DNA of 64,000 nt from Terrimonas_A sp051954695 (GTDB lineage Bacteria > Bacteroidota > Bacteroidia > Chitinophagales > Chitinophagaceae). Positions 25,309 through 34,396 of this stretch are shown here, in pieces. Position 1 is the stretch's first letter. Each line of letters starts with the position of its first letter. The stretch covers positions 124,001-188,000 of the forward strand of contig JBQCHL010000009.1 of the NCBI GenBank assembly GCA_051954695.1. The letters are read 5' to 3'. A model generated the notes under the pieces. That model ran no database searches. It saw nothing but the letters and a program-made list of their open reading frames with translations, and was not told the origin of the DNA. The translations under genes and the position numbers were made by a program.

Positions 25309-28047
25309 TTATTCCGGTTCAAAGCCCAGCATAAAGGTAAACCTGGATGCATTTTTAAGCCCCTGGCCCGGCTGCATACGGTCAAGGCCGATACCATAGT
25401 CAAATCCAAGCAAACCAAACATTGGCAGGAAGAACCTCATGCCCACACCCACACTGCGACGCAGGCGGAAGGGGTTATAATCTTTGTAATCGTACCAGCC
25501 ATTGGCTGCTTCAAAGAACGTAAGACCATAGATAGTACTTCCAGGATTGGTCACTAACGGATAACGCAGTTCCAACTGGTACTTGTTGAATATGGTGAAG
25601 AAACGTGAAGCAGTGTTGCTGTTGTCCGGGTTTATTGTAGGATCTGATGTTTGATAAACCGGGTATCCACGATGTGCAATGATATCATAACCCAACAGAC
25701 CATAGTTGTTGGTCAAACCCGCATCACCCACCTGGAAGCGTTCAAACGGTGAGTAATCCAGCTTGCTGTTGTAGCGGCCCATGAAACCATACTTCGCAGC
25801 CATCTTCAACACAAACTGACGGTTCTTTTCAGCACCCATGGGGCGACCGATCGGAACATACCATTCTGCATTGAAACGCCATTTATGGTATTCAGGATTT
25901 TTATACGGGTCGGAAGAGTTGACCAGGTCGGGGTTGAACAATGAATAAGGTGGCGTGAATTGTACGCTCGCCATTATATTGGACCCGCTTCTTGGGAAGA
26001 TAGGATCAAATACAGAAGAACGCTGCAATGCAATTTTAAAGCTCAGGTTATTGGACCGGCCTGTTGCACCTACACCTTCAAAGATGGCGTAGTTCCTGCG
26101 GATATACTGCGTAAAGTTGACCGAGTATACCAGGCTGAAATAGTCATCGGGCCATTTCAATTGCTTACCTAATGCAACAGAGAAACCGTTTACTTTAAGA
26201 TAGTTTGTATCAGATCTTTTCTGATCGATCCGTCCTGTGTACGGGTCAAACGCATTGGAGTATTTACTGTTGTTATACGCCAGCGTCAATGAATTTCTTT
26301 TCTTGCCACCTAACCAGGGTTCGGTGAATGAGAAGTTATAAGAACGGAAGGCACGTCCGTTGGATTGAACACGCAGGCTCAGCTTCTGTCCGTCACCGGT
26401 TGGCAATGGATCCCAGGCTGATTTCTTCCAGATATTTTTAATGGAGAAGTTGTTGAATGTTACACCCAGTGTTCCGGTAAGACCGATGCCACCACCCCAA
26501 CCAGCGGAAAGCTCCAACTGATCAGATGATTTTTCTTCCACTTTCCAGTTGATGTCCACAGTACCATCTTCTGCATTAGGTACTACGCCCGGATTAATAG
26601 TTTCCTGGTTGAAATAGTTCAGGTTGCTCAGCTCACGTTGTGAACGGATAAGGTCTGAGCGGCTGAACAGCTCACCAGGCATTGTTCTCAGCTCACGGCG
26701 GATCACATGATCTTTTGTTCTTTCATTACCGGCAATGGTAACGTTCTTGATCCTGGCCTGAGGCCCTTCAGTGATACGGATCTCGTGATCGATCGTATCA
26801 TTATATACCGCTGTTTCCACCGGCTCCACACGGAAGAAGAGATATCCATCATCCTGGTAATAGCCACTGATATCACCACCTTCCTGCGACATTTCTTTAC
26901 CAAGACGTTTGTTCAGGATGTCGAGGTTATAGATATCTCCTTTATGGATGCCAAGAATAGTATTCAATAAAGAATCAGGGTATTTGGCATTCCCTTTCCA
27001 GGTGATATTACCGAAATAGTATTTTCTTCCTTCGTTCACTTTAATGTTCACATACATGCGAGCATTAGATGTATCTGTCACTAATGTATCTTCTACGATC
27101 TGTGCATCGCGATAGCCGAGGGAGTTGTAGTATTTAACGATCTTATCTTTATCCTCTTCGTATTTGGTAGGGTTGAATTTGGCAGAACTGAACAGTTTGA
27201 AACGGAAATAAGGATCCAGCACTCTTTTGGTTTTGCTCAGAGAGAGAAAACCCCAGTCTTTAACATATTCCTTAAAACTCATCTTATTGGCAGAAGGTCC
27301 ATAAGGTCCCTGGTACTTGGAGGGATTCAGTGTGAGCTTGCTCATTTCCTTTGTACCCTTCATTTGCTTTTTCAGCTTGAGGCCATCCACCATTTCATTG
27401 CCATAGATGTTAACTTCATCAATACGTACTTTCTTCCCTTTATCAACATAGATAAACATTGAATTGGAGTTGGCATAGGAAGGGTCGGGCCTTTCATCAA
27501 TGCGTACGCTGATATTCTGGAAGCCTTTATCCTGGTAAAATTTGGTAGTGATCTCTTTTACATTCCGGCGAATGTTTTCAGTGATGATGGTTTGTTTGGT
27601 CAGCCCGATCTTTCCCTGCAATTCTTCTGCGTCTGATTTTTTAATGCCGATGAATTTAAAATTGCCAAGGCGGGGACGTTCCACTACACTGATTTCGATA
27701 GCCACATTATCGTCCTGGATATTGGTGACATAAATCTGTACACCAGAGAACAATTTCTGCCGCCACATGTTAGCTATAGCTTTAGAGAAGATATCACTGC
27801 CGGGGTGCATGAACTTGTCGCCAACCTGTATGCCTGAAATGGACAATACTATGGATGTGTCGAGGTGTTTGATACCGGTGATTGCTACGCTGGAGATTCT
27901 ATATTCCTTGGGGATCCGGGCATTTTCCCATTCAAGGATCTTGGGGTCAACAGATGTCGGCTTAGTAGTATCCTGGGCCTGTACAGAGAGTACTGCCGCA
28001 AACGCCATTACCAATAAAGCACAGATCCGGAGTGAAATTCGTTGCAT
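25309..28047 (-). CDS. bamA: Outer membrane protein assembly factor BamA
   Basis: Central Omp85 protein that folds and inserts outer membrane barrels. At 912 residues it has a signal peptide (ending SVQAQ), five POTRA domains (starting with YRISSVAITGIKHLDTS and further repeats such as KVRIDEVNIYGNEMVDG and ARIKNVTIAGNERTKD), and a C-terminal 16-strand barrel with the Omp85 motif near VGVGMRFFLPMFGLLGFDYG and terminal strand RFTFMLGFEPE. Longer than the proteobacterial form because of insertions between POTRAs, as usual in this phylum. I use the ATG at 28047, which gives a clean signal peptide; the frame extends to 28092. Confidence 0.95.
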   Translation of the reverse strand: MQRISLRICALLVMAFAAVLSVQAQDTTKPTSVDPKILEWENARIPKEYRISSVAITGIKHLDTSIVLSISGIQVGDKFMHPGSDIFSKAIANMWRQKLFSGVQIYVTNIQDDNVAIEISVVERPRLGNFKFIGIKKSDAEELQGKIGLTKQTIITENIRRNVKEITTKFYQDKGFQNISVRIDERPDPSYANSNSMFIYVDKGKKVRIDEVNIYGNEMVDGLKLKKQMKGTKEMSKLTLNPSKYQGPYGPSANKMSFKEYVKDWGFLSLSKTKRVLDPYFRFKLFSSAKFNPTKYEEDKDKIVKYYNSLGYRDAQIVEDTLVTDTSNARMYVNIKVNEGRKYYFGNITWKGNAKYPDSLLNTILGIHKGDIYNLDILNKRLGKEMSQEGGDISGYYQDDGYLFFRVEPVETAVYNDTIDHEIRITEGPQARIKNVTIAGNERTKDHVIRRELRTMPGELFSRSDLIRSQRELSNLNYFNQETINPGVVPNAEDGTVDINWKVEEKSSDQLELSAGWGGGIGLTGTLGVTFNNFSIKNIWKKSAWDPLPTGDGQKLSLRVQSNGRAFRSYNFSFTEPWLGGKKRNSLTLAYNNSKYSNAFDPYTGRIDQKRSDTNYLKVNGFSVALGKQLKWPDDYFSLVYSVNFTQYIRRNYAIFEGVGATGRSNNLSFKIALQRSSVFDPIFPRSGSNIMASVQFTPPYSLFNPDLVNSSDPYKNPEYHKWRFNAEWYVPIGRPMGAEKNRQFVLKMAAKYGFMGRYNSKLDYSPFERFQVGDAGLTNNYGLLGYDIIAHRGYPVYQTSDPTINPDNSNTASRFFTIFNKYQLELRYPLVTNPGSTIYGLTFFEAANGWYDYKDYNPFRLRRSVGVGMRFFLPMFGLLGFDYGIGLDRMQPGQGLKNASRFTFMLGFEPE

Positions 28048-28245
28048 GGTTGATTTTTCTGTCTTATCCCGCTCCTTCATGCGGGATTGCAAATAGTTTA
28101 TGGTTTGTACTCTGTTAATAAGCCAAGCCTAGTGGGCGGCAAATTAACGGTAAAAATCGAAAGTCTTTGTTAAAGAAAATGCCGGAAACCAGCCATGAAC
28201 GCAGTCTTCGCGAAAACTCGACCACTCCGCATTTTAACCCGTCCA

Positions 28246-29004
28246 TCAGCCATTTATCCCTGTTTCCAATTGTGCACTCGTTTTTCCAAAACGCCTTTCC
28301 CTTCCCTGGTAATCGAGAATTGCCTCATACAGATTTTCTTTACGGAAATCAGGCCAGCGAACTTGGGTAAAATACAGTTCGGCATAGGCCAGTTGATAAA
28401 GTAAGAAATTACTGATACGAAACTCCCCACTGGTCCGGATCATCAGCTCCGGATCAGGGAACTCGCTGGTAGCCAGGAATTTTTGTAAAGTTTTATCGTT
28501 GATCGCTTCCACTTCCAGCTTGCCGGTCTTTACTTCAAATGCAATATTTTTCACTGCATTGAGCAATTCCCAGCGGCCGCTGTAGCTGAGCGCCATGATC
28601 AGGTTAAGTCCGGTATTTTCTTTGGTAAAATCCAGTGCTTCCTGCAATTCCTGCCGGGCATAATCAGGCAACATATTCATGTCACCTATTACATGAAGCC
28701 GGATATTATTCTTATGCAGGCTTTCCACTTCTTTGCGGATGGTCGTAACCAGCAATTCCATCAGTCCGATCACTTCATATTCGGGACGGTCCCAATTTTC
28801 TGTGGAAAAAGCATAAAGAGTAAGATAACCAATGCCCAGTTCTGCGCAGCCTTCTACAATATTGCGAACGCTCTCCACCCCATGAAAGTGACCATAAAGC
28901 CGGTCCTGGCCCTGTTCCTGGGCCCAACGCCCATTTCCATCCATGATGATGGCTATATGCCTGGGCAACCGGTCCTTATCGATTTTTTGCAATAGCGCTG
29001 ACAT
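28246..29004 (-). CDS. uppS: Isoprenyl transferase (undecaprenyl diphosphate synthase)
   Basis: Builds the C55 lipid carrier for peptidoglycan and glycans. The 252-residue protein has the catalytic HIAIIMDGNGRWAQ (Asp in MDG), the SVRNIVEGCAELGIGYLTLYAFSTENW region, and RTSGEFRISNFLLYQ plus AELYFTQVRWPDF. The ATG at 29004 is preferred over 29061, because a -7 element at 29038-29045 lies inside the longer version. It sits between the porG-like gene and bamA. Confidence 0.95.
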   Translation of the reverse strand: MSALLQKIDKDRLPRHIAIIMDGNGRWAQEQGQDRLYGHFHGVESVRNIVEGCAELGIGYLTLYAFSTENWDRPEYEVIGLMELLVTTIRKEVESLHKNNIRLHVIGDMNMLPDYARQELQEALDFTKENTGLNLIMALSYSGRWELLNAVKNIAFEVKTGKLEVEAINDKTLQKFLATSEFPDPELMIRTSGEFRISNFLLYQLAYAELYFTQVRWPDFRKENLYEAILDYQGRERRFGKTSAQLETGING

Positions 29005-29037
29005 ACTTGTTTTCTTTATGTCTGGTAGATTAGGGCG

Positions 29038-29045
29038 CAAAGGTA
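29038..29045 (-). promoter_or_regulatory. -7 promoter element for uppS
   Basis: The minus strand reads TACCTTTGC, a perfect TAnnTTTG match 33 bases ahead of the ATG at 29004. It argues that translation does not start at the more upstream ATG (29061). Confidence 0.5.
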
Positions 29046-29092
29046 CCGGATTTGAAGACAAAATGACACATCATCATAAATCCCGGCACTCA

Positions 29093-29953
29093 TTAATTCG
29101 CTGTGGGGCATCTGTACGACTGCAGGTTGAAAGTCAGGTGTACCATCGCTGTTACAAAATGGTCTTTTTGTTTGCTGTTGCCTCTTTGCCGTCCGGGGAT
29201 ACCGATAGGCTGGCCAAGCTCATATGACCTGTCGCTCAGCAGCAGGGCCTGTGAAGGGCTGCCATCAGGGTTGGCAGGAAAGGTTTCAGGACTGACATAA
29301 GTAGTACTTACATCATCGAGGTAATCTGTATTGGTAAAGCGGTACAATACTTCAAATCCGATATTGAACCGTTCGTTGAGCGCATATTTTATACCGGCCC
29401 CAAAAGGAATGCTGATGGCCATGGTGCTGTATTGCTTACGGTCGGGGTAAAGCGCGCTTCCCTGGCCTTCTGTTCCTATAGGCCTCAGATAAACTTTTTC
29501 ACCACGCAGATAAGCAAAAGGATCATAGCTGAACACGCCCAGGCCAAGAGTTACATAAGGAGTGAAGCTGTATTCAGCCTCACCAGGCATAAAGCGGAAG
29601 AAATTAAAATCACCCTGCAGCGACAGCTCCCATACATTGGTATTGAAGCTGAGATTGCGGCGATACATATATTCATTCTTGGTGTTATACTTATCAGCAT
29701 AACCCAGCCTGGCAAAAGAAGCACCGATACGGGCTGCTATATAGTTATTGAAATTTTTACGGAAAAAAACAGTGGCCGCCATTTTGGGCCGGTTCAGGGA
29801 AGCGCGGGTATTCAGATCCCCGAAGTAGTGGCCTGCTCCGAGACCAATGCCAAATTCACCTTCCTGAACAATGGCATCCTGTGCATGAACCCGGGTGGGT
29901 AACAGAGAAATACCTATGGCCAGGAATACTAATAATGAGAGCTTTTTCAACAT
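29093..29953 (-). CDS. porG: PorG-like type IX secretion outer membrane protein (DUF6089)
   Basis: A 286-residue outer membrane beta-barrel. After a signal peptide (MLKKLSLLVFLAIGISLLP, ending near VHAQ) it has the DUF6089 opening EFGIGLGAGHYFGDLNT and alternating strand patterns through to a terminal VTAMVHLTFNLQ strand. In Bacteroidota this gene next to uppS and bamA is the PorG component of the type IX secretion machine, or a close relative; the assignment rests on that neighbourhood and the N-terminal pattern. I start at the ATG at 29953, because the frame up to 30025 adds a non-signal-like stretch. Confidence 0.8.
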   Translation of the reverse strand: MLKKLSLLVFLAIGISLLPTRVHAQDAIVQEGEFGIGLGAGHYFGDLNTRASLNRPKMAATVFFRKNFNNYIAARIGASFARLGYADKYNTKNEYMYRRNLSFNTNVWELSLQGDFNFFRFMPGEAEYSFTPYVTLGLGVFSYDPFAYLRGEKVYLRPIGTEGQGSALYPDRKQYSTMAISIPFGAGIKYALNERFNIGFEVLYRFTNTDYLDDVSTTYVSPETFPANPDGSPSQALLLSDRSYELGQPIGIPGRQRGNSKQKDHFVTAMVHLTFNLQSYRCPTAN

Positions 29954-30117
29954 GTCCGGATAAATAATGTTCGGAATAATTTTACTACAGCGGCACAGTC
30001 CGGCAGTGATAAAATTATCTATCATGTTGCGTGTCCTGGCTCTGTCTGGGGGTTTTCCTGGAATTGGGGCTAAAAAGAGAACGGAAAAATAAACATTTTC
30101 TTTTATCCTGCGCAGGA

Positions 30118-30996
30118 TTAATTTCTCTTGTCGAGGCCCCAGGTAAGCTTGTTCTGAAGGGTTTGCAGAAAGTTATTTTCCCCGAGTCGTAACAGGTTGA
30201 TGGAGAAGCTTTCCTTTCTTACAGCCAGGGAAACATTCTTCCCAACGATCTCCCTGCGCGAATCGAGGGCGCATATTATATTTTCTGAGCGGCTTTCCAC
30301 TTCAAAGGAAATCACATTATTGTCCGGCACAATGATGGGGCGGACATTCAGGTTGTGAGGTGCCACAGGCGTGATCACAAAACTGCCGGAATCCGGGAAA
30401 ACCACAGGCCCGCCGCAACTAAGGGAATAACCGGTTGAACCGGTTGGCGTAGCTACGATAAGGCCATCTGCCCAATAAGTATTAAGGAATTCGCCATTAA
30501 GATAGGTGTGGATTTTGATCATGGCGGCTGTATCCCGTTTATGAATGGCAAATTCATTCAACCCATAAGGTACACTCCCAAACAGGGGAAGATCTGCATC
30601 CAAATGGATCAGCGTCCGTTTATCGATAATAAAACCACGCTTGGCTATCGCCTGCACAGCCGTTTTTATCTCGTCCTGTCCTATCCCTGCCAGGAAACCC
30701 AACCTGCCAAAGTTGATGCCCATAATAGAAATAGGCTTATCTCTTACCAGGGTCACCGTATCGAGCAAGGTCCCATCTCCGCCAAGACTAATAATAAACT
30801 CTATATTCCTTGTAAGATGCTCCGACAAAGAAAAAGTAGTAGTATTCTCCGGAAGATTAATAACATCTTTTATCTGATCAAAATAATGCTGAAAAATTAC
30901 CGGGTCTATCTTCTGCCTGGTCAGCTCATCAAAAAAAAGCTGAACATTTTCTTTCTGGTCTTCATCCAGTACCCTACTGTAGATTGCTGCTCTCAT
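30118..30996 (-). CDS. nadK: NAD kinase
   Basis: Phosphorylates NAD to NADP in the cytoplasm. The 292-residue protein carries the GGDGT loop (SLGGDGTLLDTV, about 72-83), GINFGRLGFLA, the Asn-Glu of LNEFAIHKRD, and the glycine-rich TPTGSTGYSLSCGGPV segment. Length and motif order are standard. It belongs to the conserved nadK-porG-uppS-bamA block. Confidence 0.95.
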   Translation of the reverse strand: MRAAIYSRVLDEDQKENVQLFFDELTRQKIDPVIFQHYFDQIKDVINLPENTTTFSLSEHLTRNIEFIISLGGDGTLLDTVTLVRDKPISIMGINFGRLGFLAGIGQDEIKTAVQAIAKRGFIIDKRTLIHLDADLPLFGSVPYGLNEFAIHKRDTAAMIKIHTYLNGEFLNTYWADGLIVATPTGSTGYSLSCGGPVVFPDSGSFVITPVAPHNLNVRPIIVPDNNVISFEVESRSENIICALDSRREIVGKNVSLAVRKESFSINLLRLGENNFLQTLQNKLTWGLDKRN

Positions 30997-31048
30997 TATA
31001 TACTAATTACGCGAATGAACCTGATTGAAGGGGATTTTATAAAATAGG

Positions 31049-31217
31049 CACGAATTAACGCGAATTTACTCGAACCCTAATCATAGGTCAATTACATTAT
31101 AATTAAAGATACAAATCTCAATTTGTGAAAATGATTGTTCTTTAGGACATCATTAGCTCCATTCGCGGCTTTAATCAAACATTTTCATCCTTAAACGTAC
31201 CATTCGCACTATTCGTG
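31049..31217. repeat. Degenerate inverted repeat, ACGAAT type
   Basis: CACGAATTAACGCGAAT (31049-31065) is roughly mirrored by ATTCGCACTATTCGTG (31202-31217), with another ATTCGCG at about 31161. The right arm abuts the stop codon of the BamA-like gene. The pairing is imperfect, so this may be a decayed palindromic repeat of a second type. Otherwise the 220-base gap holds no gene. Confidence 0.45.
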
Positions 31218-32693
31218 TCAGAAGATGCTGCGGCGGTGGAAGTACAGGGCATTTTGCCCTAATTGATTGAATGACCAATCCAATTTAAACACAAAATCAT
31301 AGATCGTTACGATATCGATCCCAATGCCGGAAGAGAATAGCATCCTGTTGCCCAGGAAATTCTCGCCAGGATTTGGATCATAGATGTAACCAGTGTTGCC
31401 ATAGATCCGGCCATAAATATTGATAGGGATACGGAGAGGTGCTATTTTTTTTGTGCCTTTGAAATTGAAATTAAAGTTTAGCAGGCGTTTCGTTAGTGAA
31501 GCTTTTAAATAGCCGCCGGCTACTCCATCCACTACGTAATATTCATAGCCCTGCATGAAGATATCTGAATAACCCAGCAGGCGACGGTTATAGTAGGGTT
31601 GTTTGAAAGGGAGTTTGACGGTGCCAAAAGCATTCATGCTGAAGAATGATTTTTTACCCAATGGCCAGTTGGCGGATCCCTTCAGACCCAGTTGCCAGGA
31701 ATTGAAAGAACTAAAGATCCCTTTTTTGCTGAAAGCCACTTCACCTGCATATCCTTTGGTAGGATAGGGTATATAATCAAGATTGAAATAGTTGAAATAA
31801 TAATACAGTTCCGGGAAAACTATGCGGTTCCTTCCACCAGGGAAATAATTGGGATTCAGTTTTACAATAGTATCAGCCACTTCTTCCATGCCATAAGAAA
31901 GGCCAAGGCGGTGCCGTGTGCGGATGGCTTTCCTGTAAGACACTTCAACATAGCCGCGGGCAAAATTCCGGAGATAGCTTTCATCTTTTAAAAAGACCTG
32001 TTTATCATCAACGGTATTATAATTCATTTCACGGTTCCTGCCCAATGAAACGCCAAAACTTAAGCCCCATTTCATACCCTTATCAATGTAAGGCCGGTCA
32101 TAGTTCAATAATAACTGGCGGGAATAACCGCTTACTACTGTGAAGCGAAGTTTGTCATTCCGGCCTGTAGCGTTATTGTAAAGCAACTTTAATCCATAAT
32201 CCACCCGGTTGAGACTGGCTTTTTGTTCTACGATCCATTGGTTAAGATTGCGGTCGACCGGACGGAAATAGGGCACCGGGAATAAATACCATCGTTCCCT
32301 CACCTGAACCAGTACATCCACATTGTAGCCATCAAAGCTTTTTAGTGCTACAATTACTTCATGAAACAAGGCCAGGTTCATTAGTTGCTGACGGGCCAAT
32401 TCAAATTTCTTTACGAGGTCCTGTAAAAGGAAAGCATCACCGGATTTAAAGGAGAGTTCGCGAAGGATGATACTGGGATGTGTTTTCCGGTTGCCTACGA
32501 TAACAATATCCCGGACGATAAAAGGCGATTCGCCGGCAGGCACTACATATTCTTCAGCAGCAAGGTTCTTTTCCTGTTTCTCTTTTTCTTTCTTAGGCTT
32601 TCCTTCCGGCCCTCCACCTTCCTGCGCAAGCAGGTGCTGAAAGCCGACGAGCACTAATACAAGCCATAAGCAATATTTTACAGTACACTGCAT
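31218..32693 (-). CDS. BamA/TamA-family (Omp85-like) outer membrane protein
   Basis: A 491-residue outer membrane protein with a signal peptide (ending LLAQ), a charged linker rich in Lys and Glu (about 25-47), one POTRA-like domain (PFIVRDIVIVGNRKTHPSIILREL to about 125), and a C-terminal barrel of roughly 350 residues ending in FDWSFNQLGQNALYFHRRSIF. Much shorter than BamA, it resembles single-POTRA Omp85 relatives seen beside nadK in this phylum. Cargo unknown. Confidence 0.82.
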   Translation of the reverse strand: MQCTVKYCLWLVLVLVGFQHLLAQEGGGPEGKPKKEKEKQEKNLAAEEYVVPAGESPFIVRDIVIVGNRKTHPSIILRELSFKSGDAFLLQDLVKKFELARQQLMNLALFHEVIVALKSFDGYNVDVLVQVRERWYLFPVPYFRPVDRNLNQWIVEQKASLNRVDYGLKLLYNNATGRNDKLRFTVVSGYSRQLLLNYDRPYIDKGMKWGLSFGVSLGRNREMNYNTVDDKQVFLKDESYLRNFARGYVEVSYRKAIRTRHRLGLSYGMEEVADTIVKLNPNYFPGGRNRIVFPELYYYFNYFNLDYIPYPTKGYAGEVAFSKKGIFSSFNSWQLGLKGSANWPLGKKSFFSMNAFGTVKLPFKQPYYNRRLLGYSDIFMQGYEYYVVDGVAGGYLKASLTKRLLNFNFNFKGTKKIAPLRIPINIYGRIYGNTGYIYDPNPGENFLGNRMLFSSGIGIDIVTIYDFVFKLDWSFNQLGQNALYFHRRSIF

Positions 32694-32764
32694 CTGCCAG
32701 AACTACGGGAATGATCTAAATTAACCGGATTTTTGTACAAGTGCTAAACAAAGGCCAAAAAACA

Positions 32765-33427
32765 TCAGATCTTGAGGTAGTTCATCAGATTATCATAGTT
32801 ATTCCGCAGCTCATTAGCATATACTTCCTCTCCAAAATAGTATTTTACATTGTACTCATATCGTTGAAAAGTGGCCACAATATCCGACACTTCAGGTTTA
32901 TTGATCCGGATGGTCACCTGCATCATACCCGTTTCCGCATCATTGGAAGTGTTTAGTTGGGTAATTTGTGCATCATTTGTTTCCACCAATTTGCTGATCT
33001 CATTGAAAGAATACTGGTTGCTTTCCATTTCCAGTACGATCAGTCCGCCCGGCTCTTTCAGGCTCATGAACTCTGATGCATTCTTTAGCAGGTCATTATA
33101 AGAAACAGCGCCCACCAGGTCATTTTCCTCATTTACAACAGGCACTACGCTCAGGCCGTTTTCGGCGGCGAGTTGAATGGCTTTTAAAAAATGTTCACTG
33201 CTTTTTACAGAAGAGTTGCCAAAGGATTGTTGCAGAAGGTCCAGTGTGGTATGGTCATTGTCAACCTGGAGCAGGTCATCTTCACTGATAATGCCTGCAT
33301 ATTTTTCTCCATCCACGATCGGCAAATGTGTTACCTGGTTGTCATTCATCATTTGAAGGGCCTGGTACACCTTGTCTTGCAGATGCAAATAGGGCAGATT
33401 CTGAGATCGTAATTCTCCGGTCAACAT
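32765..33427 (-). CDS. CBS-domain protein
   Basis: A 220-residue cytoplasmic protein: a CBS pair (about 1-125, with HLPIVDGEKYAGIISEDDLL and VVPVVNEENDLVGAVSYNDLL) followed by an ACT-like beta-alpha region (GLIVLEMESNQYSFNEISKLV). CBS pairs bind adenine nucleotides, so it may act as a nucleotide sensor. It is a constant member of the hydrolase-CBS-nadK-porG-uppS-bamA neighbourhood; its exact job is unknown. Confidence 0.88.
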   Translation of the reverse strand: MLTGELRSQNLPYLHLQDKVYQALQMMNDNQVTHLPIVDGEKYAGIISEDDLLQVDNDHTTLDLLQQSFGNSSVKSSEHFLKAIQLAAENGLSVVPVVNEENDLVGAVSYNDLLKNASEFMSLKEPGGLIVLEMESNQYSFNEISKLVETNDAQITQLNTSNDAETGMMQVTIRINKPEVSDIVATFQRYEYNVKYYFGEEVYANELRNNYDNLMNYLKI

Positions 33428-33466
33428 GGATAGCGGCTCCTTATTTTTTTACAAAGACCCCAATGA

Positions 33467-34246
33467 TCAGCTAACTGTTGCAGGCTCATTGAGTTTTTTC
33501 AAAAATTTGTGAAGGATCACATTGAATTCGTCGGGGACCTCCATCATGGGCGCATGACCACACTTGTCGATAAAGTAGAGTTCACTGTTGGGGATCAGCT
33601 TATTAAATTCCCTTGCCACGAATGGTGGGGTGATCGTATCATTATTTCCCCAGATCAATAACGTAGGAAGTTTAATCTGATTGAGTTCCTCGCCGAGGTT
33701 ATTCCGGATAGCGCTTTTGGCAAGGGCAATGATCTTGATGACTTTCAAGCGGTTATTGGTGATAGCAAAAACTTCATCCACCAATTCCTTGGTTGCCATT
33801 TTTGGATCGTAAAATGTAAGCTCAGTCTTTTTCCGGATATATTCATAGTCCCCCCGTTTGGGATAAGAATCACCCATCCCATTCTCAAAAAGACCTGAAC
33901 TTCCGGTAAGAATAATGGATTTAATGCAATCCGGCTGGCTTTTCAACACATACACCAGGCCTACATGCCCGCCCAGTGAATTGCCCAGCAGATGAACATT
34001 TTTATATCCTCTTGATTCGATAAACTTATGAACGAATTTAGCAAGCCCGCCTACAGACGTGTGGAGGATGTCCATATCCAGCAAAGGAAGAATGGGTACT
34101 ACCACTTTGTTATACTGCTTGAAATAATCAATCAGCTTTTCAAAATTACTCATGGCACCAAACAATCCATGCAGCAATACCAGCGGCTCGCCTTCGCCTT
34201 CTTCAATAAACCTGAACTTATTATCCTGTTTTATCTCGTAACTCAT
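33467..34246 (-). CDS. Alpha/beta hydrolase
   Basis: A 259-residue hydrolase of the alpha/beta fold. The oxyanion motif is LLHGLFGAMSNFE, the nucleophile Ser is in LLGNSLGGHVG, the acid Asp in WGNNDTITPP, and the catalytic His in DKCGHAPMMEVPDEF. It is cytoplasmic, with no signal peptide at the ATG chosen (34246); a GTG at 34309 would lengthen it. A perfect -7 element lies at 34331-34338. First gene of the envelope block reading to murI. Substrate unknown. Confidence 0.9.
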   Translation of the reverse strand: MSYEIKQDNKFRFIEEGEGEPLVLLHGLFGAMSNFEKLIDYFKQYNKVVVPILPLLDMDILHTSVGGLAKFVHKFIESRGYKNVHLLGNSLGGHVGLVYVLKSQPDCIKSIILTGSSGLFENGMGDSYPKRGDYEYIRKKTELTFYDPKMATKELVDEVFAITNNRLKVIKIIALAKSAIRNNLGEELNQIKLPTLLIWGNNDTITPPFVAREFNKLIPNSELYFIDKCGHAPMMEVPDEFNVILHKFLKKLNEPATVS

Positions 34247-34330
34247 TTCCGCTGTTCCGTTAATTTTTGCTAAAATAATCGTTTTGCAGCATATAACCAG
34301 CCCAAGCACCTAAGACTTTACTTCTTGATG

Positions 34331-34338
34331 CAAAGATA
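34331..34338 (-). promoter_or_regulatory. -7 promoter element for the envelope block
   Basis: The minus strand reads TATCTTTGC, a perfect TAnnTTTG match ahead of the alpha/beta hydrolase gene, the first gene in the minus-strand run that continues through the CBS, nadK, porG-like, uppS, bamA and ompH genes. Confidence 0.5.
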
Positions 34339-34396
34339 ACAGACTGATGCACACCCAGAAACAGAATCCATCATTAACCTCCGGAGATTGCCCTTA

